Shown in pieces: positions 43,736 to 52,253 of a stretch of 64,000 nucleotides of DNA. A model generated the notes under the pieces. The model did no database searches, was not told the DNA's origin, and worked only from the letters and a program-made list of their open reading frames with translations. The DNA lies in NCBI GenBank assembly GCA_963771905.1, contig CAVYVI010000009.1:620001-684000 (forward strand). Direction: 5' to 3'. This DNA comes from Palsa-147 sp963771905. GTDB lineage: Bacteria; Acidobacteriota; Terriglobia; Acidiferrales; UBA7541. Numbering within the stretch: position 1 is the first letter of the stretch; every line of letters begins with the position of its first letter. Position numbers and translations under genes: made by a program.

Positions 43736-44247
43736 TCACGCGCGAACGGCAAAACGACAAAAGGTGTCACTTTAAGTAGGTCAAACACATTGACTCAAAT
43801 TAGCGTTTTTGCGCATGTTAGACGCGGGACAGTTTCCGATTGGTCGGTTTATAGCGGGTTGAGCAGGCGCGCCATCCCGCAATTTCGTACGACTCTCAAT
43901 GGGAAAGATTGTCGACCTGGAGTTTCAGTTCCATTTCGTTAATCGGATACTCCCCGTCGGGCAAGGGGCTCACGCTGACGCCGGAAATGTCGACTCGAAC
44001 AAGCAGTCTTCTCCCTTCGACTTTTAGCTCCCTGTGACGCCCGAAGTCGGACTCATCGGGCCCTTGCGCCGGCTTTGCACGAGAACCCCCCGCTAAGTTG
44101 CTTATTCTTGTGAATACTGCAGGCTTTTTGTGCAGTCTACCCTCTACAGTATAGGCTCGGGCCCCAGGCGGTATCTTTTGAATCCTCGAAGCCTTATCCT
44201 TCGGGAGGCAAGGAAGGATTCTTGTCGCTGCGGAGGTTCACCCCTTT
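43736..44247. other. AT-richer intergenic region containing a start-less minus-strand ORF
   Basis: The first 150 bases show no gene. The rest is occupied by the reading frame listed separately, which lacks a start. The promoter of the gene at 44248 must be inside it. Confidence 0.5.
43896..44237 (-). pseudogene. Start-less open frame, possible truncated gene
   Basis: 113 codons are open with no ATG, GTG or TTG in the first two thirds, then end at a normal stop. The peptide looks protein-like rather than random: ARAYTVEGRLHKKPAVF, GRHRELKVEGRRLLVRVDIS and LPDGEYPINEMELKLQVD, with alternating polar and hydrophobic residues suited to a beta domain. It may be the 3' part of a gene cut by rearrangement upstream of the gene at 44248. 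No family recognised. Confidence 0.35.
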
Positions 44248-45306
44248 ATGCCCGAAAACGATAAAACCGGGGGACTCTGGAGACAGCACTTTGGTCCATC
44301 TGTGGTTCTACGGTGGGACGTGCTTGCTTGGATCGTCACAATTCTTTCCTCCGTAGCGGGGATCTTGTTACTATTCGACCAATATACAGGAGCAAATGTG
44401 TGCTTCATGGCGACTGCGGGATTCTTGTTCTGGAAAATCATCTACGTTGCTAGCTTGTCGAGCGACGTCTTTTGGCAAAGGGCCCTATTCGTATTCGTTC
44501 TCTGCGGAGTCGTCGGCGTAGGAATAGTAGAAACGGTACGTGGGGTTAATCGATGGGCCGCAAAGCACTCCGCTCAAGAAATTCCACCCAAAGTGGCGGC
44601 TATTCCTCCCACGCCTAGTCTGGTATTTGTTTTTGGTGCGCCGCTAGGAGATAACGATTCTGCTTTGTGGATAATGATGCTTAAACATTATGGACCGTGG
44701 TCTGCGCACAACTGCGACATCGGGTTTTACGACGATGATCGCAAGAACATAGAACATGAATGGTTGGTTAGACACCCGAATTCGCCGTATCCGCCGCCCG
44801 ATCTGGTGGGCGAATCGCAAAAGCGCATCCGTGTCATCGAAGCTGGCCCAGAAGGAGCACCGGGCAACTTTGTGTGGAATCCTCTTGATCCGGACAGTCA
44901 GCATTATACCGTCTCAATAAGTTGTCGTGATGGCGTATTTGTAGAGAAGTGGGAAGTAACGCGGGTTAACGGCATCCTTCGCTCCAGAATTACGATTGGG
45001 CACGGCCCTCAATGGATTAAGAAAAATCCCAACCTAGAACCCGTCGTATTCCGATATGAAGACCCAGAATTTGTCAAAGCGGCTCTCGCTACTGAAATGC
45101 CCAAGGCCAGCAGAGGAAAAGTCGTTCATCCGGGCTGGAAACCTACGCATAGATTCGAGGTGCCAGCGGCGATTATCGATCCTAACGGTAACGTACAGGT
45201 AATGTCTGGGCTCAAATTACCAGATGGAAGCATCGTAACCGACTTCGGGTCTTGGAATATCCTTACGAGGCATTTTGGGGATGCCCAAGAATCTAGGCAG
45301 TCATGA
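44248..45306 (+). CDS. Membrane protein of unknown function
   Basis: A 352-residue protein. Three N-terminal membrane segments (LAWIVTILSSVAGILLLF, MATAGFLFWKIIYVAS, ALFVFVLCGVVGVGIV) are followed by a soluble domain from about residue 125 (VFVFGAPLGDNDSALWIMML ...). The soluble part has many short beta strands and no known motif. GGAGG is 13 bases before the ATG, which is rather far. The gene and its surroundings are AT-richer than the core genes, suggesting transfer. Confidence 0.6.
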   Translation: MPENDKTGGLWRQHFGPSVVLRWDVLAWIVTILSSVAGILLLFDQYTGANVCFMATAGFLFWKIIYVASLSSDVFWQRALFVFVLCGVVGVGIVETVRGVNRWAAKHSAQEIPPKVAAIPPTPSLVFVFGAPLGDNDSALWIMMLKHYGPWSAHNCDIGFYDDDRKNIEHEWLVRHPNSPYPPPDLVGESQKRIRVIEAGPEGAPGNFVWNPLDPDSQHYTVSISCRDGVFVEKWEVTRVNGILRSRITIGHGPQWIKKNPNLEPVVFRYEDPEFVKAALATEMPKASRGKVVHPGWKPTHRFEVPAAIIDPNGNVQVMSGLKLPDGSIVTDFGSWNILTRHFGDAQESRQS

Positions 45307-45499
45307 GTTCTTTGTATTCGAAGAGGGCCAGGCTGTTTGATTAGACCCAGACACAGGGTCTATTCCGAGTTCGCGCACATCGAAAACGTATCGTGGTGGG
45401 ACGGGCGGGCCATGCGCCTCGGCTTTATGAACAGCATACGCCGCAGAAAGAGTCGAGGACAGGCGTTGTCAACCGCCCCGACGATGGCTGCCGGGCCCC

Positions 45500-45682
45500 T
45501 TAGTCTTTTGGAGCGCTGAAAATCGCGATGCGCCGCTTCTTAGTTAGATTGAAGGTTTTGAGCAGCGTGCCGACGAAGGCGCGCTCCGAGCCCTTTTGAA
45601 TGACGAGTCGCCAGCCCGCGCCTTCTGTCATCCGTTTGCCTCTTTTAACTTTCATGCCCAAGACGTTCGTATGCGTCGCCAT
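45500..45682 (-). CDS. Small basic protein
   Basis: A 60-residue, lysine/arginine-rich protein (pI clearly basic): VLGMKVKRGKRMTEGAGW ... LLKTFNLTKKRRIAIF. No family recognised. GGGAGG precedes the ATG at 45682 (MATHTNVLGMKV). It is divergent from the protease gene at 45820, and its promoter must share that 137-base gap. Confidence 0.5.
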   Translation of the reverse strand: MATHTNVLGMKVKRGKRMTEGAGWRLVIQKGSERAFVGTLLKTFNLTKKRRIAIFSAPKD

Positions 45683-45751
45683 TTTGAAATTTCCCTCCCA
45701 GGGCAGTTTGTCACGGTTATATCGGCGTGCCAGCATGCAGAAACCGTATAG

Positions 45752-45781
45752 TTGTCGTTCTAGATAATAAGAAGTTATAAT
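45752..45781 (+). promoter_or_regulatory. Likely promoter of the trypsin-like protease gene
   Basis: TTGTCG (45752-45757) and TATAAT (45776-45781) are 18 bases apart; the -10 is perfect and the -35 matches four of six. The start codon at 45820 would have a leader of about 32 bases. Confidence 0.55.
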
Positions 45782-45819
45782 CAGGGGCGGACGGTCACGT
45801 CTCGCATCGAGGAGGCCCA

Positions 45820-46668
45820 GTGAAGTGCATGTTGAGCGCGGCTCTGGCTTTGATTGTTCTCGTTGGATCAGTCCCACTCGGGGCTCGGGATGTAGAAGGA
45901 AAATTGGAGCGGGTCGCTCGTAACGTAGATTTTGCCGTGCTTCCAGTTTGGTACAGCGAACCCGGGAATCTGGTACTTATGCAAGTTGTCGGCACTGGTT
46001 TTTTGGTGACGCCAGACGGCTACTTCGTCACCGCGGGGCACGTGCTCAAGGAATACGATCGCAAATCAGCTGAGATGACTGTTGGATTACGCCAGAGGAG
46101 CGGCGACATCATTGGGCAACGGTTCGATTTGGTCGAAACGGATGCGCCTCACGATTTGGCGCTTTGCAAGATCGCCGGTCCGTTGGGGAAGTTTACCGGG
46201 AACAAGAGCAACCCCGGCACGGAAAAACCCGTAGCGTCTTTGCGGGTTTCAACTGCCGAACCGGTTACCGGAGAGTTCATTGCTATTGCTGGTTTTCCAC
46301 TCGGCTCATGGAATCTTGCCACTCAGTTCGGAACTGTTGCTGCCACTAGAACTACCAATCCAAATGCAGGAAGAGTTCCCGCAGGTCAGCGTGAATTGCT
46401 TCAAATTAGCGCCTCGGGAAACAAGGGCAACAGCGGCTCGCCTGTGGTCCGGCTAGATACCGGGGAGGTCATAGGTGTCATTGTCCAAGCTGAGCCCGCT
46501 CCGCTTTTCAGCGCTGTTGAGGGAGTTCCGCTGGCGCAGAGTTCGGGAATTATGTTGGCGGTTCCGGGATCCTGGGTGCGAGACTTGCTAAAACGAAACA
46601 ATGTTCAGAGCGTCGCTCAGCCTCCGGCCAAAGGCCACACCAGCTACTACCCACTCCCAAGCAATTGA
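45820..46668 (+). CDS. Secreted trypsin-like serine protease
   Basis: A 282-residue protein. A signal peptide (LSAALALIVLVGSVPLGA) precedes a chymotrypsin-fold domain with catalytic His in VTAGHVL near residue 73, Asp in APHDLALC near 110 and Ser in GNKGNSGSPVV near 205. No PDZ domain follows, so it is not a typical DegP. The substrate is unknown. GTG start at 45820 with GGAGG five bases upstream; an ATG follows at 45829. AT-richer than the core genes. Confidence 0.85.
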   Translation: MKCMLSAALALIVLVGSVPLGARDVEGKLERVARNVDFAVLPVWYSEPGNLVLMQVVGTGFLVTPDGYFVTAGHVLKEYDRKSAEMTVGLRQRSGDIIGQRFDLVETDAPHDLALCKIAGPLGKFTGNKSNPGTEKPVASLRVSTAEPVTGEFIAIAGFPLGSWNLATQFGTVAATRTTNPNAGRVPAGQRELLQISASGNKGNSGSPVVRLDTGEVIGVIVQAEPAPLFSAVEGVPLAQSSGIMLAVPGSWVRDLLKRNNVQSVAQPPAKGHTSYYPLPSN

Positions 46669-46691
46669 GGTCTAAGGCCATTCTGGCGGAT

Positions 46692-46767
46692 GGCCCATGC
46701 TTTGGCTACGTGTGTTCCGCTCGACCCGGACCGCCGTCGTGAACGCGTAGTCGCATCGCGGCAGTTC
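46692..46767 (+). repeat. 76-base dispersed repeat, copy 1
   Basis: Begins with GGCCCATGCT and ends with ATCGCGGCAGTTC. A second copy of the same length and orientation lies at 48022-48097; the middle has diverged. The two flank the mscS gene. Confidence 0.5.
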
Positions 46768-46897
46768 ATGAATGGGTGCGGGGGACGGGCCGAAAGCGGC
46801 ACGCTTGCTGCGCGAGGATCCTTCGTGCGCATGACGCGAATTCAGGACGAGTGGGGCGCGCGGCGTGATGCAGGGAGAAGTGGCAAGGCAAAGGGCA

Positions 46898-47845
46898 CTA
46901 CTGAGGACCTGCCGTGCGACCGGTGGCGCGGGGCGAAGGTGACGGGGGCGCTTCGAGCGCGCCCGGGGCCGGCGGCTGGGTCAGGATAGTAACTACCGAT
47001 GATGCCCATTCAAGCCGTCCATCGCTGTTTGCGACTTCCTGAACGATTCTGGTGAACAAGCGATCTTTCATGGCCGTTCGTTTCGAGTAGTCGACCACGT
47101 AGTCGACGGTGAATTCGAGCGATCCGGCGTTCACGGCGAGTGAGACGGTAGGTTCCAACGGAGGGTTTGCGCTGCGAAAATTGTCACTCACAACCTTCCA
47201 GGAAGCCTCGGCCTCGGCCAGGTACTCGCCAATCGCTTCTTTGGCGGCGCGCAAAAGAATTTCCTTGGCGAGCCGGCAATCGCTGCTGTTTGTAAACACC
47301 ACTTTAATTTCGTCCCAGATAAACTGGAATCCCTGCGAGTAATTGAAAACGGACCCCTTCAAGACGGTGCTGTTGGGAATGCGAACGATCCGGCCGTTGT
47401 ACAAATCCTTGCTGACCCAGTCGCCGGTTTCCATCAAGGTGGTTCGCAAGAGCCCGATGTCGATCACGTCACCTCGCGTCTCGCCGATCTGAACTCTGTC
47501 TCCCACGGCGTACAGCTTTGAAAAGCCGATGGAGAAGGCGCCAGCAATGCTGGCCAGCACGTCCTGCAGGGCTACGGCGACACCCGCGCCGGCGAGACCG
47601 ACGGCAAAGCTGAGGCGGCCCAAGCGGTCCTCAAAGAGGATAGCGAGGAAAAGGAGAATCGTGAGGTATCCGGAAAAGACGACGAACTTGCGAACCTTAT
47701 AGCGCGCATCGGCGCGGCCAAAGCGCCGGGGAAGTGTTTGTTCGAGGACGCGGAACGCGGCGTGAATAATGACGATTCCGACGACTGCGGCAACGCACTT
47801 GCCGAAGAGCGAAAGCGAAACAGCCTCTTTCAAGAGATCATTCAT
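46898..47845 (-). CDS. MscS-family mechanosensitive channel
   Basis: A 315-residue protein with three N-terminal membrane segments, the pore helix region LAGAGVAVALQDVLASIAGAF (Gly/Ala-packed TM3 of MscS) and the beta domain YAVGDRVQIGETRGDVIDIGLLRTTLM. The C-terminal alpha-beta region ends in a Pro-rich tail. It probably opens in response to membrane tension on osmotic downshift. It is convergent with the preceding protease gene region. Confidence 0.88.
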   Translation of the reverse strand: MNDLLKEAVSLSLFGKCVAAVVGIVIIHAAFRVLEQTLPRRFGRADARYKVRKFVVFSGYLTILLFLAILFEDRLGRLSFAVGLAGAGVAVALQDVLASIAGAFSIGFSKLYAVGDRVQIGETRGDVIDIGLLRTTLMETGDWVSKDLYNGRIVRIPNSTVLKGSVFNYSQGFQFIWDEIKVVFTNSSDCRLAKEILLRAAKEAIGEYLAEAEASWKVVSDNFRSANPPLEPTVSLAVNAGSLEFTVDYVVDYSKRTAMKDRLFTRIVQEVANSDGRLEWASSVVTILTQPPAPGALEAPPSPSPRATGRTAGPQ

Positions 47846-48021
47846 ACAACCACCCTCACTCGCAGTATGCCGCTGCAGGGCAAAGCAAGACCAGCGGAGC
47901 TCTTAACGCTATCGAAGAACCGCGATCGCTGATTCACGGGCGCGCGCCTGACTCCTATGATGCGGCTGGCCGACTATTGTGCCTGATCAGCCGGGGAATC
48001 GGACATCTCCCGAAGGCGGGC

Positions 48022-48097
48022 GGCCCATGCTGTGCGTGCATATTTTCGGTTCGGCCTGAATTGGCGTCGCGAACGGATCATACCATCGCGGCAGTTC
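48022..48097 (+). repeat. 76-base dispersed repeat, copy 2
   Basis: GGCCCATGCT at its start and ATCGCGGCAGTTC at its end match the copy at 46692-46767 in length, order and orientation, with a diverged middle. Confidence 0.5.
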
Positions 48098-48141
48098 GCC
48101 CTTCGGTGGAGCTTTTCGGAGTGCTCCCGAAGAACGAAAAG

Positions 48142-48172
48142 CAGATTCCTCACTGCGTTCGGAATGACAAGA
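48142..48172. repeat. Imperfect palindrome of the ATTCCTC...GGAATGACA type
   Basis: Contains TTCCTCACTGCGTTCGGAA, an imperfect inverted repeat (TTCC/GGAA outer arms) followed by TGACA. This sequence type occurs as an intergenic repeat in many bacterial genomes including Acidobacteria; I infer the same here. Confidence 0.5.
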
Positions 48173-48287
48173 AAAATCCTGGGGCGAGGAATTGACGGGC
48201 GTCAATATTTTTACGGATGGCGATGCTGTGGACAGCACCCGGCGGGAGTTTTTGCTGGATTGGTTACGTAGGCTTGTAGGAACGAGG

Positions 48288-48968
48288 ATGCCAATTGGCG
48301 GTGAGGATGAGTTCATGCGGCGACGGCATATCAACGAGCGGGGAAAGACGCAAAGGGCGTACCAGGCTTACGTGGATTTGATGGATACGGCGGAGTGGTT
48401 GCGGGATGAGTTCAGCGGGCAGCTCGCGTCGTTCGATTTAACGATGATGGAATATCGGGTGATGGAGAGGATTTACAGGCGGGGGCCGCAATATCAGACG
48501 GACATCAGCCGGCGATTTCGATGCAGCAAGCAGAATATTGCGTGGGTGGTGAGCAGATTGGAGGACCTGGGAAGGGTGAGAAGGGTGACGGCGAGGCTGC
48601 GCGCCAAAGCGCCGGCAGAGAGGCGCGCTTACGCGAAGGCTCCTGCGGGCAGGTCCGGCAAAGGGACGGCGAGGAGGCGCTCCCGTGCAAAGGCGACGGG
48701 CAGGCGAATCATTCACGTGCATTTAACGCCGGAAGGACGGGAGTTGTTCGCGAATGTTTTTCCGAAGCATGCGAAATACGTGAAGGCGGAGATGCGCACG
48801 CTGGAAGGACGGGAACAGAAGACGCTCAGCCATCTGTGCCGGAAATTGAGGGGCGGCGATGTGGAGAAGTTTTTCCGGGAGTTTCGCATGATGGACTGGA
48901 ACGAAGGGCCGGATTGGCATCTGATGGAAGGCTATGGCCCGAGAGAGGGGCGAAGGCGCCACCTGTGA
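48288..48968 (+). CDS. MarR-family regulator with an expanded wing
   Basis: A winged-helix regulator of 226 residues from the ATG at 48288 (AGGA upstream); ATG at 48315 and TTG at 48192 are alternatives. The helix-turn-helix is YRRGPQYQTDISRRFRCSKQ with NIAWVVSRLEDLGRVRR. In MarR proteins the wing is a short beta hairpin; here about 35 residues rich in Arg, Lys and Ala (residues 102-138) are inserted before IIHVHLTPEGRELF. The insertion could come from a repeat that entered the gene. The target is unknown; the next gene (GNAT) is 14 bases away on the same strand. Confidence 0.8.
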   Translation: MPIGGEDEFMRRRHINERGKTQRAYQAYVDLMDTAEWLRDEFSGQLASFDLTMMEYRVMERIYRRGPQYQTDISRRFRCSKQNIAWVVSRLEDLGRVRRVTARLRAKAPAERRAYAKAPAGRSGKGTARRRSRAKATGRRIIHVHLTPEGRELFANVFPKHAKYVKAEMRTLEGREQKTLSHLCRKLRGGDVEKFFREFRMMDWNEGPDWHLMEGYGPREGRRRHL

Positions 48969-48982
48969 AGAGGAGAGGCACA

Positions 48983-49555
48983 TTGGCGCGAGACAAATCG
49001 AAATCAGGCCGATTCGGGAATCCGCGAACCGCGCATCTCGAAACGGCGCGCGCGCGGCTTGAGCCGTGGAGGATGGAGGACTGGCGCGCGTTTCATTTGA
49101 TCTCGACGGATGTGGAGGTGATGCGGTTCATCACCGGAGGCACGCCGTGGAGCGAAGCGCAGACGCAGGAATTCGTCGCGCGGCAGATGCGCCATTTTGC
49201 CGGACGCGAGTATTGCCTTTGGAAGCTTTCGCTCAAGAGCAGCGGAGAACTCGCGGGGTTCTGCGGAATCCAGCCGCTCGATGGAACGAAAGAAATCGAG
49301 ATCGGCTGGTGGCTCGCGAAAAATCATTGGGGCCAGGGGATCGCGACGGAAGCCGCACGGGAAGTTTCGCGGGATGCGTTTACGCGCGTTGGACTGGAGC
49401 GCGTTGTAGCAATCGCGCGCGCGGAGAATTCGGCGTCACTCGCCGTGATGAAAAAGCTCGGGATGGCCTACGAACGCGAACTCGTCCATCGCGGAATACC
49501 GGTCGTCCTGCATAGCGTTTCGAAAGTTCAGTGGCGCGCGAATTCAGAGCGATGA
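48983..49555 (+). CDS. GNAT-family N-acetyltransferase (RimJ/RimL type)
   Basis: A 190-residue acetyltransferase. Motifs: LETARARLEPWRMEDWRAFH at the start, IEIGWWLAKNHWGQGIATEA (acetyl-CoA loop, Q-x-x-G-x-A variant GQGIATEA) and ARAENSASLAVMKKLGM, typical of the ribosomal-protein-type GNATs. The start is TTG at 48983 with AGGAG upstream; a GTG at 48965 overlaps the MarR stop and is also possible. It probably shares a transcript with the MarR gene. Confidence 0.85.
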   Translation: MARDKSKSGRFGNPRTAHLETARARLEPWRMEDWRAFHLISTDVEVMRFITGGTPWSEAQTQEFVARQMRHFAGREYCLWKLSLKSSGELAGFCGIQPLDGTKEIEIGWWLAKNHWGQGIATEAAREVSRDAFTRVGLERVVAIARAENSASLAVMKKLGMAYERELVHRGIPVVLHSVSKVQWRANSER

Positions 49556-49682
49556 ATTTGTGCGATTCCGGGCGCGACGGGCGTTATACATAGCGAAACG
49601 TGACTCCGAAAAATTAGCCGCCGCTGGAATCTCTGCTACGATGGTTTGAAGTTCTATCCGCAAGACAATCTGGTGGAAGCGT

Positions 49683-50645
49683 GTGCTGAAGCTAGGACGA
49701 CAAGGCGCTGAATCGCGAACGGACACGTCTGAGGGCAACTTTCAGATCCTGGTCGTGGACGATTCGCCGGTCAGCCGCAAAGTTTTCGAGCACGCGCTTG
49801 CCGGGAACTACGCGCTGCTCTTTGCCAAGAGCGGCGCGGAAGCACTGGAACTCTTCACGAAGTACCAGCCTTCCCTGGTGATTACGGACTGGATGATGCC
49901 GGATCTTTCCGGGATCGAACTGTGCGAGCGAATTCGCGGGAGTTCGAAGAAGCCTTATACGTACATCATTCTGGTCACGGGAATGTCGGAAAAAGGAAGC
50001 GTGGTAGAGGGATTGGCGGCCGGAGCGAATGACTATGTGAAGAAGCCATTCAATCCGGAAGAGCTCGTCGCGCGCGTGGGCGTCGGGCGAAAGATCATCG
50101 ATCTGCAAAGGCAGATCGAAGCCAAGAACCGCCAACTGGAAGAACTCGCGGGCACCGATCCGCTCACAGGTTTGGCGAACCGGCGCACGATCAAAGACTG
50201 GGCGTCGAGGCAAGTGCGCAGTGCGTCGCGGCATGGGTTTCCGATTTGGGTCATCGTGGCGGATTTGGACTACTTCAAGAGAGTGAACGACAGTTACGGC
50301 CATGATGCGGGAGATACGGTCTTGAAGTCGCTGGCCGAGATTCTCAAAGGGTGCACGCGGGCGTCCGACATTTGCGGGCGACTGGGCGGCGAGGAATTTA
50401 TTCTGGTGCTGACGCACGTTGCGAAAGAAAATATCGAGATGACCGTGGAGCGGGTTCGCGAGCAATTCGAGGCGAAGAAGTTTGGTTTTCGCGGAGAGAC
50501 CGTGACGGTCACGGCCAGCTTCGGCGTCGCCGGCTTCCATGGAAGAGAGTTGATGGATTTCAGCCGGATGATGACCGAAGCGGATCGGGCGCTCTACGAG
50601 GCCAAACGCGCCGGGCGCAATCGGGCCAAGATTGTCATGCTCTGA
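49683..50645 (+). CDS. Response regulator with GGDEF domain (diguanylate cyclase)
   Basis: A 320-residue protein. A receiver domain with Asp69 in VITDWMMPDL and Lys in VKKPFNPEEL is followed by a coiled-coil-like linker and a GGDEF domain with active GRLGGEEF near residue 233. An RxxD I-site (RASD) five residues before it allows product inhibition by c-di-GMP. It is probably a phosphorylation-controlled cyclase, as in PleD/WspR. GTG start at 49683. No histidine kinase is adjacent. Confidence 0.92.
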   Translation: MLKLGRQGAESRTDTSEGNFQILVVDDSPVSRKVFEHALAGNYALLFAKSGAEALELFTKYQPSLVITDWMMPDLSGIELCERIRGSSKKPYTYIILVTGMSEKGSVVEGLAAGANDYVKKPFNPEELVARVGVGRKIIDLQRQIEAKNRQLEELAGTDPLTGLANRRTIKDWASRQVRSASRHGFPIWVIVADLDYFKRVNDSYGHDAGDTVLKSLAEILKGCTRASDICGRLGGEEFILVLTHVAKENIEMTVERVREQFEAKKFGFRGETVTVTASFGVAGFHGRELMDFSRMMTEADRALYEAKRAGRNRAKIVML

Positions 50646-50752
50646 GCGCGACACCCGGATTTGCGGCTTCCTGCATCCACAAAATTCCGCCGGGACTTTG
50701 ACTCAACAGAAGGCGATGCGTATACTCGCCCTTCGCGAGGTGAAACAGGCCA

Positions 50753-51313
50753 ATGGGTGTCCTCGATAACCGGTTTGAACGCAGCTACGTGCTTTCGACG
50801 GTGGATTACGTCTTCAATTGGGCGCGAAAGAGCGCGATTTGGCCGCTGACGTTCGGGCTGGCGTGCTGTGCGATCGAAATGATCGCGTCGACGACGTCGC
50901 GCTTCGACATTGCGCGATTCGGGGCCGAGGTGTTTCGACCGTCGCCGCGGCAGGCGGACTTGATGATCGTCGCCGGGACCGTAACGCTGAAGATGTCGCC
51001 GGTGCTGAGGCGCGTGTGGGATCAGATGCCGGATCCGAAGTGGTGCATTTCGATGGGCGCGTGCTCGAGCGTGGGCGGGCCGTTTAATGTTTATTCGGTG
51101 CTGCAGGGCGTGGATCGGATCGTGCCGGTGGATGTGTACGTAATAGGCTGCCCGCCGCGGCCGGAGGGCTTGTTCTACGCTTTGCTGAAACTGCAGGACA
51201 AGATCGATCAGATGACTTTGGCGAAGAAGCCGACGGAAGTGCGGCTGCGGCCTGAAATGGTGGAAGATTTCACGAAGGGCGTGATGGTTGCGCAGTCACC
51301 TGCACCGCGATAA
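50753..51313 (+). CDS. nuoB: NADH-quinone oxidoreductase subunit B (solitary NuoB)
   Basis: A 186-residue protein matching NuoB: ACCAIEMIAS near residue 37, then the cluster-N2 ligands in CISMGACSSVGGPF near 100 and VYVIGCPPRPEGL near 135. NuoB holds N2, the last iron-sulfur cluster before quinone. The other 13 nuo subunits are not in this window; the next gene is a Rieske ferredoxin. GAGG stands before the ATG. Confidence 0.93.
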   Translation: MGVLDNRFERSYVLSTVDYVFNWARKSAIWPLTFGLACCAIEMIASTTSRFDIARFGAEVFRPSPRQADLMIVAGTVTLKMSPVLRRVWDQMPDPKWCISMGACSSVGGPFNVYSVLQGVDRIVPVDVYVIGCPPRPEGLFYALLKLQDKIDQMTLAKKPTEVRLRPEMVEDFTKGVMVAQSPAPR

Positions 51314-51339
51314 ATCAAGCTGTTACATAGGAGTTCTGA

Positions 51340-51645
51340 ATGGCACTGTTGCGAGCGGCGAAGAAAGACGAAGTCCCGGCGGGGACGATCCGCGAATTTC
51401 AGCTCGACGGGACGACCGTTGCAATCGCGAATGTGGAAGGCAAGCTCTATGCCATCAATAACGTGTGCCTGCATCGCGGAGGGCCGCTCGGCGAAGGCCA
51501 ACTGACCGGAAAGATCGTGACGTGCCCCTGGCATGGCTGGACGTACGACGTGACGACGGGGAAAACGACGATGAATCCGGCTGTGGGCGTGGACTGCTAT
51601 CCTATTGAAATTAAAGGCGATGACATCTTCGTGGAGGTCGGCTAG
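51340..51645 (+). CDS. Rieske [2Fe-2S] ferredoxin
   Basis: A 101-residue protein with Rieske ligands CLHRGGPLGEG and CPWHGWTYDV (Cys-His pairs near residues 43-45 and 63-66), small enough to be a NirD/aromatic-dioxygenase type ferredoxin. It is 26 bases after nuoB on the same strand with TAGGAG before the ATG, and could give or take electrons for an enzyme elsewhere. Confidence 0.9.
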   Translation: MALLRAAKKDEVPAGTIREFQLDGTTVAIANVEGKLYAINNVCLHRGGPLGEGQLTGKIVTCPWHGWTYDVTTGKTTMNPAVGVDCYPIEIKGDDIFVEVG

Positions 51646-51742
51646 CTCCGCCGGCTGACGTTTTTCCTGCAAGTTCGTTTGCCCCCTCATAATTTTTCGC
51701 ACTTTCCTGCGCATGCGTGTATAGTGCGCGCGACACAATTCG

Positions 51743-52201
51743 ATGACACAGACCGCCTTGAAACCACGCCGTTGGCTCCTGGCAGTTGACCCGCGGGTCT
51801 ATCACTGGGATACGCTCTTCGTAAAAGGGAAGGAAATGTGGCGCCATGCCGGCCACAAGCCGGACGCGCTGCGCCAGCTCAAGCAATTCAAAAAGGGCGA
51901 CCGCGCGCTTCTCTATCACGGAAAGCCGGACCATGCGCTCTACGCGCTCGCGGAAGTAAGCCGCGATCCATATCCCGATCCGCACCACCCGGAAACGAAA
52001 AAACTGGTCATCGATTTGCGAGCGGTGGAGCGGCTGCCGCGACAGGTCAGACTTGAAGAACTGCGGGAAAACAAATTGCTGCGGAAGATCAAATTTCTGA
52101 AGAATACGCGGCTGACGATTTCTCCACTGACCGACGAAGAGTACACGGAGATCCTGCGGATGGCGGGAATCGTGGCATCGCCGGGAATTCCGCTGCCCTG
52201 A
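51743..52201 (+). CDS. EVE-domain protein
   Basis: A 152-residue protein with the EVE (PUA-like) fold: RWLLAVDPRVYHWDTLF near the start, KKGDRALLYHGKPDHALYALAEVSRDPYPDP and KLVIDLRAVERL. EVE domains bind modified bases in RNA or DNA in several systems. The partner here is not evident. ATG at 51743. Confidence 0.85.
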   Translation: MTQTALKPRRWLLAVDPRVYHWDTLFVKGKEMWRHAGHKPDALRQLKQFKKGDRALLYHGKPDHALYALAEVSRDPYPDPHHPETKKLVIDLRAVERLPRQVRLEELRENKLLRKIKFLKNTRLTISPLTDEEYTEILRMAGIVASPGIPLP

Positions 52202-52253
52202 TTTCATTCGTTCGATTCGGCGCCTCGCGTGAACCGGGAAGGGAGCGAACGAG

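Larger units (their letters stand above)
47846..48287. other. Intergenic region with repeat sequences
   Basis: 440 bases between mscS and the MarR gene. It holds the second 76-base repeat copy and a palindromic element at 48142-48172. The MarR frame is open back to a TTG at 48192, so part of this may be coding. No other gene seen. Confidence 0.45.

Noticed and set aside
46690..46989. Plus-strand frame of 99 codons after the protease gene
   Set aside because: It overlaps a dispersed repeat and the end of mscS and lacks a family signature.
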